From: Cellulosimicrobium arenosum | GTDB taxonomy: Bacteria > Actinomycetota > Actinomycetes > Actinomycetales > Cellulomonadaceae | Direction: 5' to 3' | DNA length: 64,000 nucleotides | Assembly (NCBI RefSeq): GCF_014837295.1 | Contig: NZ_JACYHB010000005.1 | Location: 124,001-188,000, forward strand | Notes under the pieces: model-generated | The model's input: only the letters and a program-made list of their open reading frames with translations | Database searches by the model: none | Told to the model about the DNA's origin: nothing | Shown: positions 8,269 to 16,588 of the stretch, one piece after another | How the letters are laid out: the number at the start of each line of letters is the position of its first letter | How positions within the stretch are numbered: position 1 is the first letter of the stretch | Translations under genes and position numbers: made by a program

Positions 8269-8865
8269 TCAGTCGCGGTCGGCCGTGACGATCCGGTAGC
8301 GGAGCCCGGTCGACGACGACCGCCACTCGCCCACGCTGGTCCGCCACCCCGCGGGCAGGACCGGCGCGAAGGTGTCGCCCTCGACCACGGCGTCGATCTC
8401 GGTGACGACGCAGCGGTCCGCGAGCCCGATCGTCGCGGCGTAGAGCTGCGCGCCCCCGATCACCCACACCTCGCCGTCCGACGCCGGCGACCCGTCCGTC
8501 TCCGTGGCGACGGCGGCCCCGGCACCGGCCCGCGCGATCTCCAGCCCGGTGTCGACCGAGCCCGCGACGAGCACGGGCGCGCCGGCACGCCCCTCGCGCG
8601 GGCCGCCGTCCGGCAGCCAGCCGTCCTGGCGCGTGACCACGACGTTCGTCCGGCCCGGCAGCGGGCGGAACCGGGGCGGGAGCGACTCCCACGTGCGCCG
8701 GCCCATGACGACCGGGTGCCCCGACGTGACCCGCTTGAAGTGCGCGAGGTCCTCGGGCAGGTGCCAGGGCATCGCGCCGCCCGCACCGATGACGGGACGC
8801 CCGGCGCCGTCGCGCGCCTGCGCCCAGATCAGCCCCAGCACCGGTGCGCTCCTCTCGCGGGTCAT
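8269..8865 (-). CDS. folA: Dihydrofolate reductase
   Basis: A 198-residue enzyme reducing dihydrofolate to tetrahydrofolate with NADPH. Visible motifs are [33 protein letters not shown] (substrate and folate site, with the acidic E of LPEDL), [21 protein letters not shown] (NADPH site) and [14 protein letters not shown]. It is somewhat longer than the usual 160-170 residues because of an insertion around residues 75-115 rich in Gly and Asp. The start overlaps the thyA stop by 4 bp, so it is co-translated with thymidylate synthase, whose by-product it recycles. Confidence 0.95.
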   Translation of the reverse strand: MTRERSAPVLGLIWAQARDGAGRPVIGAGGAMPWHLPEDLAHFKRVTSGHPVVMGRRTWESLPPRFRPLPGRTNVVVTRQDGWLPDGGPREGRAGAPVLVAGSVDTGLEIARAGAGAAVATETDGSPASDGEVWVIGGAQLYAATIGLADRCVVTEIDAVVEGDTFAPVLPAGWRTSVGEWRSSSTGLRYRIVTADRD

Positions 8866-9680
8866 ACCGCGATCGGAGCCTTGATCGTCGGGTGGTGCTG
8901 GTACCCGACGACCTCGATGTCCTCGTACTCGTAGGCGTCGATCGAGTCGCGCGGCGCGAGGCGCAGCGTCGGGTACGGGTACGGTGCGCGCGTGAGCTGC
9001 TCGCGCACCTGCTCGACGTGGTTGTCGTAGATGTGCACGTCACCGCCGGTCCAGACGAAGTCGCCGACCTCGAGGCCGGTCTGCGCCGCGACCAGGTGGA
9101 CGAGCAGCGCGTACGACGCGATGTTGAACGGCACCCCCAGGAACAGGTCGGCCGATCGCTGGTAGAGCTGGCACGAGAGGCGTCCGTCGGCGACGTAGAA
9201 CTGGAAGAGCGCGTGGCACGGGGGCAGTGCCATGTTCTCGATCTCGGCGACGTTCCACGCCGAGACGATGTGGCGTCGCGAGTCGGGGTTCGACCGGATC
9301 TGCTCGATCACCGCGGCGATCTGGTCGACGTGGCGCCCGTCCGGCGTCGGCCACGAGCGCCACTGCACGCCGTAGACCGGGCCGAGCCCGCCGTCGTCGT
9401 CCGCCCACTCGTCCCAGATCGTCACGCCGCGGTCCTGGAGCCAGCGCACGTTCGAGTCCCCGCGCAGGAACCACAGCAGCTCGTACGCGATCGACCTCAG
9501 GTGGACCCGCTTGGTCGTGACGAGCGGGAAGCCCTGCGACAGGTCGAACCGGACCTGGCGGCCGAACACGCTGCGCGTCCCCGTCCCCGTCCGGTCGCCC
9601 TTGGGGGTCCCGTGCTCCAGGACGTCACGGAGGAGGTCCTCGTACGGTGTCGGGATGCCGGTCGGTGCGTCGATGGCCAC
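8862..9680 (-). CDS. thyA: Thymidylate synthase
   Basis: A 272-residue enzyme methylating dUMP to dTMP with methylene-tetrahydrofolate. It has the active-site block [12 protein letters not shown] with the nucleophile Cys155, the phosphate-binding [11 protein letters not shown] near residue 36, [20 protein letters not shown], and the C-terminal LKxxxY-like end reduced to IKAPIAV, typical of ThyA. It is the first gene of a two-gene operon with folA. A strong 24-bp hairpin just upstream (9705-9757) insulates it from the hydrolase operon. Confidence 0.97.
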   Translation of the reverse strand: MAIDAPTGIPTPYEDLLRDVLEHGTPKGDRTGTGTRSVFGRQVRFDLSQGFPLVTTKRVHLRSIAYELLWFLRGDSNVRWLQDRGVTIWDEWADDDGGLGPVYGVQWRSWPTPDGRHVDQIAAVIEQIRSNPDSRRHIVSAWNVAEIENMALPPCHALFQFYVADGRLSCQLYQRSADLFLGVPFNIASYALLVHLVAAQTGLEVGDFVWTGGDVHIYDNHVEQVREQLTRAPYPYPTLRLAPRDSIDAYEYEDIEVVGYQHHPTIKAPIAV

Positions 9681-9704
9681 GGCGCCAGTCTAGGCACGCG
9701 GCCG

Positions 9705-9757
9705 CGCGCGAGGGCCGACGACGCCGGGACCCGCCCGGCGCCGTCGGCCCTCGCGCG
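9705..9757. terminator. 24-bp hairpin between the hydrolase and thyA
   Basis: The arms CGCGCGAGGGCCGACG-ACGCCGGG and their complement pair over 24 bases with one mismatch around a 5-base loop. The hairpin directly follows the alpha/beta hydrolase stop (9763) and precedes thyA, both on the minus strand. It is a likely intrinsic terminator despite the absence of a T-tract. Confidence 0.7.
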
Positions 9758-9762
9758 GGTGG

Positions 9763-10488
9763 TCAGGCTGCGGCCCTGCTCACCGCCTGCACGGCGTCGA
9801 GGACGACCTTCGCGACGGCGTCGGGCCGGGAGACCGAGAGCGCGTGCGACGCCCCGGGGATCTCGGTCGTGCCGCGCGACCCGGCCCGCTCGGCCAGGAA
9901 CCGCACGGTCTCGGCGGGGATGTTCTGATCGAGCTCACCGTAGACGAACCACGACGGGACGCTCCGCCACGCCGGGTCGGCGGTCGTGAGCGGCTCGCCG
10001 AGCGCCGCCGCGGTCACCGGGCGCTGGGCGACCGCCATGAGGGCCGCGGTCGGGGCGTCGACGTCCGCGACGAACTGGCCGTGGAACAGGTCGTGCCGGA
10101 TGGCGAGATCCTGCCCCCCGTCGGACAGCGGGGTGGGCACGAGGGCGTCGCCGAGCGTGCTGCCCGGGAAGCGACCCGACAGGTCGATCGCGCTCTCCCC
10201 CGTGTCCGGGGCGAACGCGGCCACGTAGACGATCCCGACGACGCCCGGCACGCCGGCCGCGGCCTGCGTCGCGACCATGCCGCCGTAGGAGTGCGCGACG
10301 ACGACGACCGGCCCGTCGATCGCGGCCAGGGTGTCGTGCAGGTAGGTCGCGTCACCCGAGAGGGAGCGCAGCGGGACGGCGTTCGCGAGCGTGGGGACGC
10401 CTGCGGCGCTCAGTCGTTCGACGACGCCGTCCCAGCTCGTGGAGTCGGCGAACGCCCCGTGGACGAGGACGACGGTGGGTGTGGACAT
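9763..10488 (-). CDS. Alpha/beta hydrolase (esterase-like)
   Basis: A 241-residue single-domain alpha/beta hydrolase. It opens with VVLVHGAFADSTSWDGVVERL (oxyanion region HGAF), has the nucleophile elbow VVVAHSYGGMVA, and the late residues YGELDQNIP (acid) and GASHALSVSRP (histidine). It belongs to the EstC/RsbQ-like group usually annotated as alpha/beta hydrolase; the substrate is unknown. It lies 63 bp after the acetylhydrolase-like gene on the same strand, so it is probably transcribed from the ECF41-type promoter upstream of that gene. Confidence 0.85.
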   Translation of the reverse strand: MSTPTVVLVHGAFADSTSWDGVVERLSAAGVPTLANAVPLRSLSGDATYLHDTLAAIDGPVVVVAHSYGGMVATQAAAGVPGVVGIVYVAAFAPDTGESAIDLSGRFPGSTLGDALVPTPLSDGGQDLAIRHDLFHGQFVADVDAPTAALMAVAQRPVTAAALGEPLTTADPAWRSVPSWFVYGELDQNIPAETVRFLAERAGSRGTTEIPGASHALSVSRPDAVAKVVLDAVQAVSRAAA

Positions 10489-10551
10489 GATGGTTCTCCT
10501 GGTGTGTGCGGACGTGCTGGGCTGACGGGTGAGGTGCCGGCCGGTGGCCGG

Positions 10552-11502
10552 TCAGAGCGTGCCGAGCGCGGTGCGCAGCACGTGGACGGCCTGCTCGACC
10601 GCGGCGGTGCTCGCCGCGGTGGGGCGCAGGGGGTCGAGCATCATGAAGTCGTGGTGGATGTGGTTGTAGCGCACGCTCGTGACGCGCACGCCGGCCTGCA
10701 GGAGGCGACGGGCGTAGGCCTCGCCCTCGTCCCGCAGGACGTCGTTCTCGTCGACGACCACGAAGGCGGGCGGGAGCCCCGTCAGGTCGTCGAGCGTCGC
10801 CCGCAGGGGTGAGGCGGTGATCTCGCCGCGGCGCTCGTGGTCCGGCAGGTAGCAGTCCCAGAACCAGGCCATCCCCCGCGCGGAGAGGAACGGTCCGTCG
10901 GCGAACTCGCGGTAGGAGTCGGTGTCCTGGCCCGCGTCCGTGACCGGGTAGTACAGGGACTGGTGGACGAAGGTCACGTCGCCCCGCTGCTTGGCGAGGA
11001 TCGCGAGCGCCGCGGTCATGTTCCCGCCCACGGAGTCGCCCGCGACGGCGAGCCGGGACGCGTCGAGGCCGTGCGACGAGCCTTCCGCCGTGATCCACCG
11101 CGCCGTCGCGTACGCCTGCTCGATCGCGACGGGGTACCGCGCCTCGGGCGACCGGTCGTACTCGACGAAGACCACGGCCGCCCGTGCGCCGACCGCGAGC
11201 TCGCGGACCAGGCGGTCGTGCGTGCCGGCGTCGCCGAGCACCCACCCGCCGCCGTGCACGTAGAGGACGACCGGCAGCGTGCCGGTCGACCCGGCAGGGC
11301 GCACGACCCGGATCCGGACGTCGCCGACGTCCGCGGGGACGGTCAGCCACTCGTCGTCGACGTCGGGCTTCTCGACGGGTGCGGCCTGGAGGTCGTCGAG
11401 GACCGCGCGGGCCTTCTCCGGGCCCAGCTCGTAGAGGAACGGCGGCTTCGAGGTCGCCTCGGCGAACTCCTGCGCCTGCGGTTCGAGGACGTGATCGCTC
11501 AT
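10552..11502 (-). CDS. Alpha/beta hydrolase of the hormone-sensitive-lipase (acetylhydrolase) family
   Basis: A 316-residue esterase starting at ATG 11502 (MSDHVLEPQ). The long in-frame extension upstream is antisense to the NADH dehydrogenase gene and is not coding. It has the HSL-family oxyanion motif YVHGGGWVLGD, the nucleophile motif AVAGDSVGGNM, the catalytic acid in VVDENDVLRDEG and the histidine in NHIHHDFM. It should hydrolyse short-chain esters. A TGTCACG-16 bp-GGTC element ends 77 bases before the start, matching those of the NADH dehydrogenase and epimerase genes, so it is a candidate member of the ECF41 regulon. Confidence 0.9.
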   Translation of the reverse strand: MSDHVLEPQAQEFAEATSKPPFLYELGPEKARAVLDDLQAAPVEKPDVDDEWLTVPADVGDVRIRVVRPAGSTGTLPVVLYVHGGGWVLGDAGTHDRLVRELAVGARAAVVFVEYDRSPEARYPVAIEQAYATARWITAEGSSHGLDASRLAVAGDSVGGNMTAALAILAKQRGDVTFVHQSLYYPVTDAGQDTDSYREFADGPFLSARGMAWFWDCYLPDHERRGEITASPLRATLDDLTGLPPAFVVVDENDVLRDEGEAYARRLLQAGVRVTSVRYNHIHHDFMMLDPLRPTAASTAAVEQAVHVLRTALGTL

Positions 11503-11578
11503 GGTCGTGCTCCTTGCCGTGGGAGGGGCGGTCCGGTGCGGGCCGGGCGGCGGGAGCCCGACCCGCCGTCGATCACCC

Positions 11579-11605
11579 GACCGGGCGGAGCGGCGGAGCG
11601 TGACA
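11579..11605 (-). promoter_or_regulatory. ECF41-type promoter of the acetylhydrolase-like gene
   Basis: On the complement the sequence is TGTCACG, 16 bases, then GGTC. The published ECF41 consensus is TGTCACA-16-CGTC. The same element with the same spacing occurs at 11662 and 14967. Confidence 0.7.
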
Positions 11606-11661
11606 CCCGGACCTTCCCCACGACCGTGTGACGAACGACGTGCGCCCGCCGGACCAGGGCC

Positions 11662-11688
11662 TGTCACGCCCTGCCGGGCCGCGCGGTC
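11662..11688 (+). promoter_or_regulatory. ECF41-type promoter of the NADH dehydrogenase gene
   Basis: TGTCACG, exactly 16 bases, then GGTC, ending 46 bases before the ATG of the type II NADH dehydrogenase. It is divergent from the similar element at 11579-11605. Confidence 0.7.
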
Positions 11689-11733
11689 GAGAGGGTGAGA
11701 GCGCGCAGCGGGCGCGCAGCACTGGAGGCGGTC

Positions 11734-13143
11734 ATGGAACGCATCGTCATCGTCGGCGGCGGCTACGCCGGGTTCACGGCGGCTCGTGAGCTCGAGAAGC
11801 ACCTGCGGCACGAGCTGCGCCGGGGCGAGGTGGAGCTCGTCCTCGTCGACCCGCGGCCCTACATGACGTACCAGCCCTTCCTTCCCGAGGTCCTCGCGGG
11901 CTCCGTCGAGGCGCGGCACGCGGCCGTCGCCCATCGCAGCCACCTGCGCCGCACCCGGCTCGTCGCCGGGTCGGCGACGCGCATCGACCACGCGCACCAC
12001 GTCGTCCTCGTCCGGTCCGAGCACGGTGACGAGCCCGGTGACGAGCCCGGTGACGAGCACCCGCTGCCGTACGACACGGTCGTCGTCACGGCGGGTGCGG
12101 TGACGCGCGTCTTCCCGGTGCCCGGCGTGGCCGAGCACGCGATCGGCATGAAGCACGTCGAGGAGGCCGTCGCGATCCGCGACCGGCTCCTCACGTCGTT
12201 CGACCGGGCGGCGAGCCTGCCCGCCGGCCCCGAGCGCGCATGCCTGCTCACGGCGACGTTCGTCGGCGGCGGGTTCTCCGGCGTCGAGGGGTTCGCCGAG
12301 CTGCTCTCGTTCGCGCACGACCTGCTCCGCCTCTACCCGGAGATCGAGGCGTCGGAGCTGCAGCTCCACCTGGTCGAGCGCAACCCGCGCATCCTCCCCG
12401 AGGTCACCGAACGGCCCGGACGGTGGGTGGTCGACCAGCTCGAGCGGCGCGGCGCGCACATCCACCTCGACAGCGGTCTGGAGTCGGCCGAGAACGGTGT
12501 CGTCACGCTCTCGACCGGCGAGTCGTTCGCGTCCGACCTGCTGGTGTGGACCGCCGGCAACGCGGCGAACCCCGTCGTCGCGACGCACACCGACCTGCCG
12601 GTCGACGCGCGCGGCTACGTCGTCGTGCGGCCGGACCTGCGGATCGGGACCGACGACGCCCCGGTCGACGACGCGTGGGCGGCGGGCGACGGCGCGGCGG
12701 TCCCCGACCTCGCCGTGCCGCGACCGGGGGCTCTCGCCGTGCCCAACGCGCAGCACGCGGTGCGGCAGGGACGGCGGCTCGCGGCCAACCTCGTCGCAGC
12801 CCGCCGCGGCCGTCCGACGCGCCCGTACGTGCACGGCAGCCTCGGTGTCGTGGCGACCCTCGGCCTCGGGTCCGGCGTGTTCGAGTACCGCCGCCTCGTC
12901 GTGCGCGGACGGCTCGCGTGGCTCATGCACCGCGGCTACCACGTCCTCGCGATCCCGACGTGGGAGCGCAAGGTCCGGGTCCTCGCCGTGTGGCTCACCG
13001 CCGGCGTGTTCGGTCGCGACGTCGTCTCGCTCGCCTCGGTGCAGCAGCCTCGTGCGGCCTTCGCTGCCGCGGCCCCGGCGGCGACCGTCCGCCCGACGCC
13101 CGCCGCCACGGCGGCGGAGCCCCGTCAGTCCGCCGAGGCGTAG
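11734..13143 (+). CDS. Type II NADH dehydrogenase-like FAD oxidoreductase
   Basis: A 469-residue flavoprotein starting at ATG 11734 behind a TGGAGG ribosome site. It has the FAD-binding IVIVGGGYAGFTAARELEK at the N-terminus, DPRPYMTYQPFLPEVLAG, a second Rossmann motif TFVGGGFSGVEGFAELL for NAD(P)H, and the second FAD contact VDDAWAAGDGAAVPD. The layout and the C-terminal hydrophobic helix region (LGVVATLGLGSG, RGYHVL) fit NDH-2, which passes electrons from NADH to quinone without proton pumping. Residues about 100-110 contain a triple GDEP repeat. An ECF41-type promoter precedes it. Its 3' end overlaps that of the convergent sigma-factor gene by 19 bp. Confidence 0.88.
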   Translation: MERIVIVGGGYAGFTAARELEKHLRHELRRGEVELVLVDPRPYMTYQPFLPEVLAGSVEARHAAVAHRSHLRRTRLVAGSATRIDHAHHVVLVRSEHGDEPGDEPGDEHPLPYDTVVVTAGAVTRVFPVPGVAEHAIGMKHVEEAVAIRDRLLTSFDRAASLPAGPERACLLTATFVGGGFSGVEGFAELLSFAHDLLRLYPEIEASELQLHLVERNPRILPEVTERPGRWVVDQLERRGAHIHLDSGLESAENGVVTLSTGESFASDLLVWTAGNAANPVVATHTDLPVDARGYVVVRPDLRIGTDDAPVDDAWAAGDGAAVPDLAVPRPGALAVPNAQHAVRQGRRLAANLVAARRGRPTRPYVHGSLGVVATLGLGSGVFEYRRLVVRGRLAWLMHRGYHVLAIPTWERKVRVLAVWLTAGVFGRDVVSLASVQQPRAAFAAAAPAATVRPTPAATAAEPRQSAEA

Positions 13144-14084
13144 GCGCGGAGCTTGTCCGGGTTGACCTGGACGAAGACGTGCTCGACACCGGCGGGCGAC
13201 ACGTCGAGCGAGACGAGCGCGACGCGCCCCGACGCGTAGGCGATGACGAGGGCGGGCAGCCCGTTCGCCTCGACGACGCGCACGTCCGCCCGGGCCCACT
13301 GCTTGCGCCACAGGTTGTCGAAGAACAGGGAGACGCGCGCGACGCCGACCAGCTCCTGGCGCGAGGCGTGGACCTTGCCGCCGCCGTCGGCGCTCGCGAC
13401 GACGTCGGCGGAGAGGAAGCGCTCGAAGCGCGCGAGGTCGCCGTCGTGCGCGGCGGCGACGAACTCGTCGAGCAGGCGCCGGTGCTCGCCCGGGTCGACG
13501 GGGACGGGCTCACGATCGCCCAGGCGCTCGCGCGCACGCCGCGCGAGCTGGCGTGCGTTCGCCTCGCTCAGGTCGAGGATCTCGGCGACGCGGCGGTACG
13601 GGTAGCCGAAGGCCTCGCGCAGGACGTAGACCGCGCGCTCGGTCGGCGTGAGCCGCTCGAGGAGCACCAGGGTCGCGATCTGGATCGCCTCGGCTCGCTC
13701 GGCGCCCAGGGCCGGGTCCTGCGACGTGTCCACCGGCTCCGGGAGCCACGGCCCGACATAGGTCTCCCGGCGCGCCCGCGCCGAGGTGAGGACGTTGATG
13801 GCCAGGCGCGTCACGACCGTGGTGAGGAAGGCTGCCGCGTTGACGACGCGCGTCCGGTCCGTCCCGTGCCACCGCACCCAGGCGTCCTGCACGACGTCCT
13901 CCGCCTCGTCCACGCTGCCGAGCATGCGGTAGGCGATCCCGAACAGCTGAGGGCGCACCGAGAGGAACGGCTCGAGGGCGTCTCGTCCCTCGTCGGCACC
14001 GGCATACGCCGACGCGTCCGACGACGAGGCGGCGGGGGACGACGTGCCGGAGGACGTGCCGTCGCGGCCGTCGCCTGAGCTCAT
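13125..14084 (-). CDS. ECF41-type RNA polymerase sigma factor with SnoaL-like C-terminal domain
   Basis: A 319-residue sigma factor. Residues 1-35 are Ser/Ala/Gly-rich. Region 2 reads FGIAYRMLGSVDEAEDVVQDAWVRW and region 4 YVLREAFGYPYRRVAEILDLSEANARQLARRARERL. The C-terminal about 120 residues form a SnoaL-like domain with the ECF41 hallmark DGGGK (residues 233-237) and a terminal NPDKL motif. In ECF41 proteins this fused domain modulates activity in place of an anti-sigma factor. Its neighbour is a NAD(P)-binding epimerase, the typical ECF41 partner class. Three nearby promoters carry the ECF41-like sequence. Confidence 0.93.
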   Translation of the reverse strand: MSSGDGRDGTSSGTSSPAASSSDASAYAGADEGRDALEPFLSVRPQLFGIAYRMLGSVDEAEDVVQDAWVRWHGTDRTRVVNAAAFLTTVVTRLAINVLTSARARRETYVGPWLPEPVDTSQDPALGAERAEAIQIATLVLLERLTPTERAVYVLREAFGYPYRRVAEILDLSEANARQLARRARERLGDREPVPVDPGEHRRLLDEFVAAAHDGDLARFERFLSADVVASADGGGKVHASRQELVGVARVSLFFDNLWRKQWARADVRVVEANGLPALVIAYASGRVALVSLDVSPAGVEHVFVQVNPDKLRAYASAD

Positions 14085-14107
14085 GCGGCCACGCTACGCG
14101 TCGTGCG

Positions 14108-14140
14108 CCGGTGCGTCCCGGGAGAACCGGGACGCACCGG
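14108..14140. terminator. 14-bp perfect hairpin between epimerase and sigma genes
   Basis: CCGGTGCGTCCCGG pairs perfectly with its complement around a GAGAA loop. It lies in the 62 bp between the epimerase stop and the sigma-factor start, both on the minus strand. It could end the epimerase transcript and keep the sigma gene partly independent of its own target promoter. Confidence 0.6.
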
Positions 14141-14146
14141 TCCGGG

Positions 14147-14890
14147 TCACGCGGCGGAACCGACGAACTGCTCGAACGAGACGCGCCCGATCGCCGAGTC
14201 GCCCTCCGGCACGAGCGCGCCGTCCGCGAGGAGGGCCCCGAAGTAGCGGGCGGACGGGTCGGCGACCACCTCGCGCGTGTCGCCGCGGGCAGCGAGCGCC
14301 TCGCGGACGAACGCGTCGAAGCGCACCCGCTCGGGACCGGCGATCTCGCTGATCCCGTCCTGCGGCGCGGCGACCGCGATCTCCGCGAGCCGACGCGCGA
14401 CGTCCGCCGACGCGACGGGCTGGAACGCCACCGGCGGGATCCGGACGACCCCGTCGACCTCCGACGTGTCCGCGATCTGCTTCGCGAACTCCATGAACTG
14501 CGTCGCGCGCAGCACGCTCCACCCACGACCCGACGCGCGCACGAGCTTCTCCTGGGCGACCTTCGCGCGCATGTAGCCCGCGTCGCTCCGGTCCGTCCCG
14601 ACGATGGACAGGATGATGTGGTGCCCGACGCCGGCGCGCTCCTCCGCGTCGAGCAGGGTCCCGGTGGACGTCGTGAAGAAGTGCAGCACGTCGTCGTCCG
14701 CGAACGACGGCGAGTTCGACACGTCCACGACGACGTCGGCGCCCGCGAGCGCCTCGTCCACCCCGGCACCGGTCAAGGTGTCCACCCCTGTGCTGGGCGC
14801 GGCGACGACCGCCTCGTGCCCGGCCTCCTGCAGGTCCGTCACGACCTGGCTCCCGATCAGCCCGGTCCCTCCGACGACGACGATCTTCAT
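14147..14890 (-). CDS. NAD(P)-binding epimerase/NmrA-like oxidoreductase (ECF41 partner)
   Basis: A 247-residue Rossmann protein starting at ATG 14890 (MKIVVVGGTGLIGSQVV) behind AGGAGAGGA; the longer in-frame start lacks a ribosome site and would run into the promoter. It has the dinucleotide-binding GGTGLIG, DVVVDVSNSPSF, and the central HHIILSIVGTDRSDAGYMRAK, with no classical YxxxK, as in NmrA/atypical SDR proteins. This family is one of the COE (carboxymuconolactone decarboxylase, oxidoreductase, epimerase) genes seen next to ECF41 sigma genes. A TGTCACA-16-GGTC promoter element lies 51 bases upstream. The substrate is unknown. Confidence 0.88.
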   Translation of the reverse strand: MKIVVVGGTGLIGSQVVTDLQEAGHEAVVAAPSTGVDTLTGAGVDEALAGADVVVDVSNSPSFADDDVLHFFTTSTGTLLDAEERAGVGHHIILSIVGTDRSDAGYMRAKVAQEKLVRASGRGWSVLRATQFMEFAKQIADTSEVDGVVRIPPVAFQPVASADVARRLAEIAVAAPQDGISEIAGPERVRFDAFVREALAARGDTREVVADPSARYFGALLADGALVPEGDSAIGRVSFEQFVGSAA

Positions 14891-14940
14891 GACGAGTCCT
14901 CTCCTGGCGCGTGCGGCCCGCGGCCGCCTGACGAGAGGTC

Positions 14941-14967
14941 GACCGGGCAGGGCGCCCGGTTGTGACA
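14941..14967 (-). promoter_or_regulatory. ECF41-type promoter of the epimerase gene
   Basis: On the complement TGTCACA is followed by 16 bases and GGTC. The -35-like half matches the published ECF41 consensus exactly and the -10-like half differs at one base (GGTC for CGTC). Confidence 0.75.
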
Positions 14968-15074
14968 CCCGGGCGCCCGGACCGGGAATCGCCCACCCCG
15001 CTCGCGCGTTCTGACGGACGACCGACCGGTGGTCCGCACGGACGCCGGATGACCAGGAGTGCGAGGATCACCGC

Positions 15075-15602
15075 ATGACGACCGAGCGACCCGCTGACAC
15101 CTCGACCGAATCCACGGACGCCGGCACGCACGCCGGCACCGGCACCGGCACCGAGATCGCGCCGTCGTCGCCGTCCCCGAGCGACGCGCTGTGGGTCGAG
15201 CGGACGGGCGTGCGCACGTACACCGGCTACTCCGAGCGCGGCGCCCAGGTGCAGATCGGCCCGGCGAGCGAGGGCGCGGTGTTCACCCCGGGCGAGCTGC
15301 TGAAGATCGCGCTCGCAGGGTGCGCGGGCATGAGCTCGGACCGGGGGTTCGCCCGCCGGCTGGGTGACGACTACCGCGTCGTGATCCACGTCGAGGGCGC
15401 CAAGGACATGGCGGAGGACCGCTACCCCGAGATCACCGAGCGGTTCGAGATCGACCTGTCGGAGCTCGACGACGATGCGCGCGAGCGCCTGCTCACCGTC
15501 GCCGAGCGTGCGATCGAGAAGACCTGCACAGTGGGACGCACCATCAAGGCCGGCGCGAGCGTGCAGACGCTGTTCGACCAGCCGGGTGGCAGCATCGAGT
15601 GA
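15075..15602 (+). CDS. OsmC family protein (peroxide reductase-like)
   Basis: A 175-residue OsmC-fold protein after a Thr/Ser/Gly-rich N-terminal 35 residues. It keeps the two redox cysteines of the family: one in LLKIALAGCAGMSSDR and one in AIEKTCTVGRTIKAG. OsmC/Ohr proteins reduce organic hydroperoxides with a Cys-Cys cycle. It sits divergent from the epimerase gene and next to the sigma-factor cluster, suggesting an oxidative-stress theme, but no ECF41 element is seen in front of it. The downstream gene begins at its stop (GTGA). Confidence 0.88.
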   Translation: MTTERPADTSTESTDAGTHAGTGTGTEIAPSSPSPSDALWVERTGVRTYTGYSERGAQVQIGPASEGAVFTPGELLKIALAGCAGMSSDRGFARRLGDDYRVVIHVEGAKDMAEDRYPEITERFEIDLSELDDDARERLLTVAERAIEKTCTVGRTIKAGASVQTLFDQPGGSIE

Positions 15603-15625
15603 TCGGCCGGAGATCGGGAGACAGC

Positions 15626-16588
15626 GTGGCGAAGAAGCAGCGTCGCAGCGAGATGACACCGCTCCCGGGCGCGCCCGGCACACCCGAGTACGGGACGCCG
15701 CCCCCCGACGCGGCCGTCGACCTGTCCACGGCGGACGCCGAGGACTGGTCGAGCTACCGCGCCACGCCGCTGCTCGATGCCCTGATGGAGCGCGCGGTGA
15801 CGATCCCGTCCCACGTGGTGCGCGCGCACGTCGACTCGGTCCGGCGTCGCAACCCCGAGGCGGGGCCCGCCCAGATCGTCCGCATCCTGGAGCGCGAGTA
15901 CCTGCTCGTCATCCAGGCCGCCGGCGGTGCGGTGGGGGCCGCGGCGGCGTTCCCCGCGGTCGGTACCGGCGTCGGCATCGCGCTCACCACGAGCGACGTG
16001 GCGACGTTCTTCGCGTCCTCCGCCGCGTTCGCGCTCGCCGTCGCGGACGTGCACGGGATCGCGGTGGAGGACGCCGCGCGACGTCGCGCCCTGCTGCTCG
16101 CGACGGTCCTGGGCGAGCGGGGCGCGCGCGACGTCGAGCGGGCCGCGCAGGGCTCGGGCCTCGCGTGGGGCAAGGTGCTGCTGACGACCATGCCTGCGGG
16201 CACGCTCGTCAAGGTCAACAAGGCGCTGGGCAACAGGTTCCTGCGGACACAGCTCGCGAAGCAGTCCGGTCTCGCCCTCGGTCGCCTGGTGCCGTTCGGC
16301 GTCGGCGCCGTGGTCGGCGTCGCCGGAGCACGCGCGCTCGGGCACGGTGTCGTCGGCCAGTCGCGGCGGGCCTTCGGGCCCCCGCCGACGACGTTCCGGC
16401 ACCTGATCGAGGTCGTGGAGTCCCCGGTCGAGGACGCACGGCCCGCCCTCGTGCCCGTGCCCGACGACGACTCGTCCACCGCGCGCCGACGCGGAGCCCG
16501 GCGCCTGCTGCCGCGGCGTCGGCGGTCCACCACCGAGAGCACCACCGTCGAGGACGCGGTCGACGACGGCCGGGTCGACGCGTCGTGA
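15626..16588 (+). CDS. Hypothetical Gly/Ala-rich protein, possibly EcsC-like
   Basis: A 320-residue protein starting at GTG 15626 behind GGGAG; an alternative GTG at 15599 overlaps the osmC stop. Central residues about 100-160 contain a hydrophobic Gly/Ala stretch (AAGGAVGAAAAFPAVGTGVGIALTTSDV) and the basic ARRRALLLATVLGERGARD. A second hydrophobic Gly/Ala stretch follows near residue 240, then a charged Asp/Arg tail. The order of features recalls EcsC-family proteins, but no diagnostic motif is certain. The next gene overlaps it by 4 bp (GTGA). Confidence 0.6.
   Translation: MAKKQRRSEMTPLPGAPGTPEYGTPPPDAAVDLSTADAEDWSSYRATPLLDALMERAVTIPSHVVRAHVDSVRRRNPEAGPAQIVRILEREYLLVIQAAGGAVGAAAAFPAVGTGVGIALTTSDVATFFASSAAFALAVADVHGIAVEDAARRRALLLATVLGERGARDVERAAQGSGLAWGKVLLTTMPAGTLVKVNKALGNRFLRTQLAKQSGLALGRLVPFGVGAVVGVAGARALGHGVVGQSRRAFGPPPTTFRHLIEVVESPVEDARPALVPVPDDDSSTARRRGARRLLPRRRRSTTESTTVEDAVDDGRVDAS

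Noticed and set aside
10552-13311. A 919-codon frame extending the acetylhydrolase gene upstream
   Set aside because: The extra part is antisense to the NADH dehydrogenase; the family N-terminus begins at 11502.
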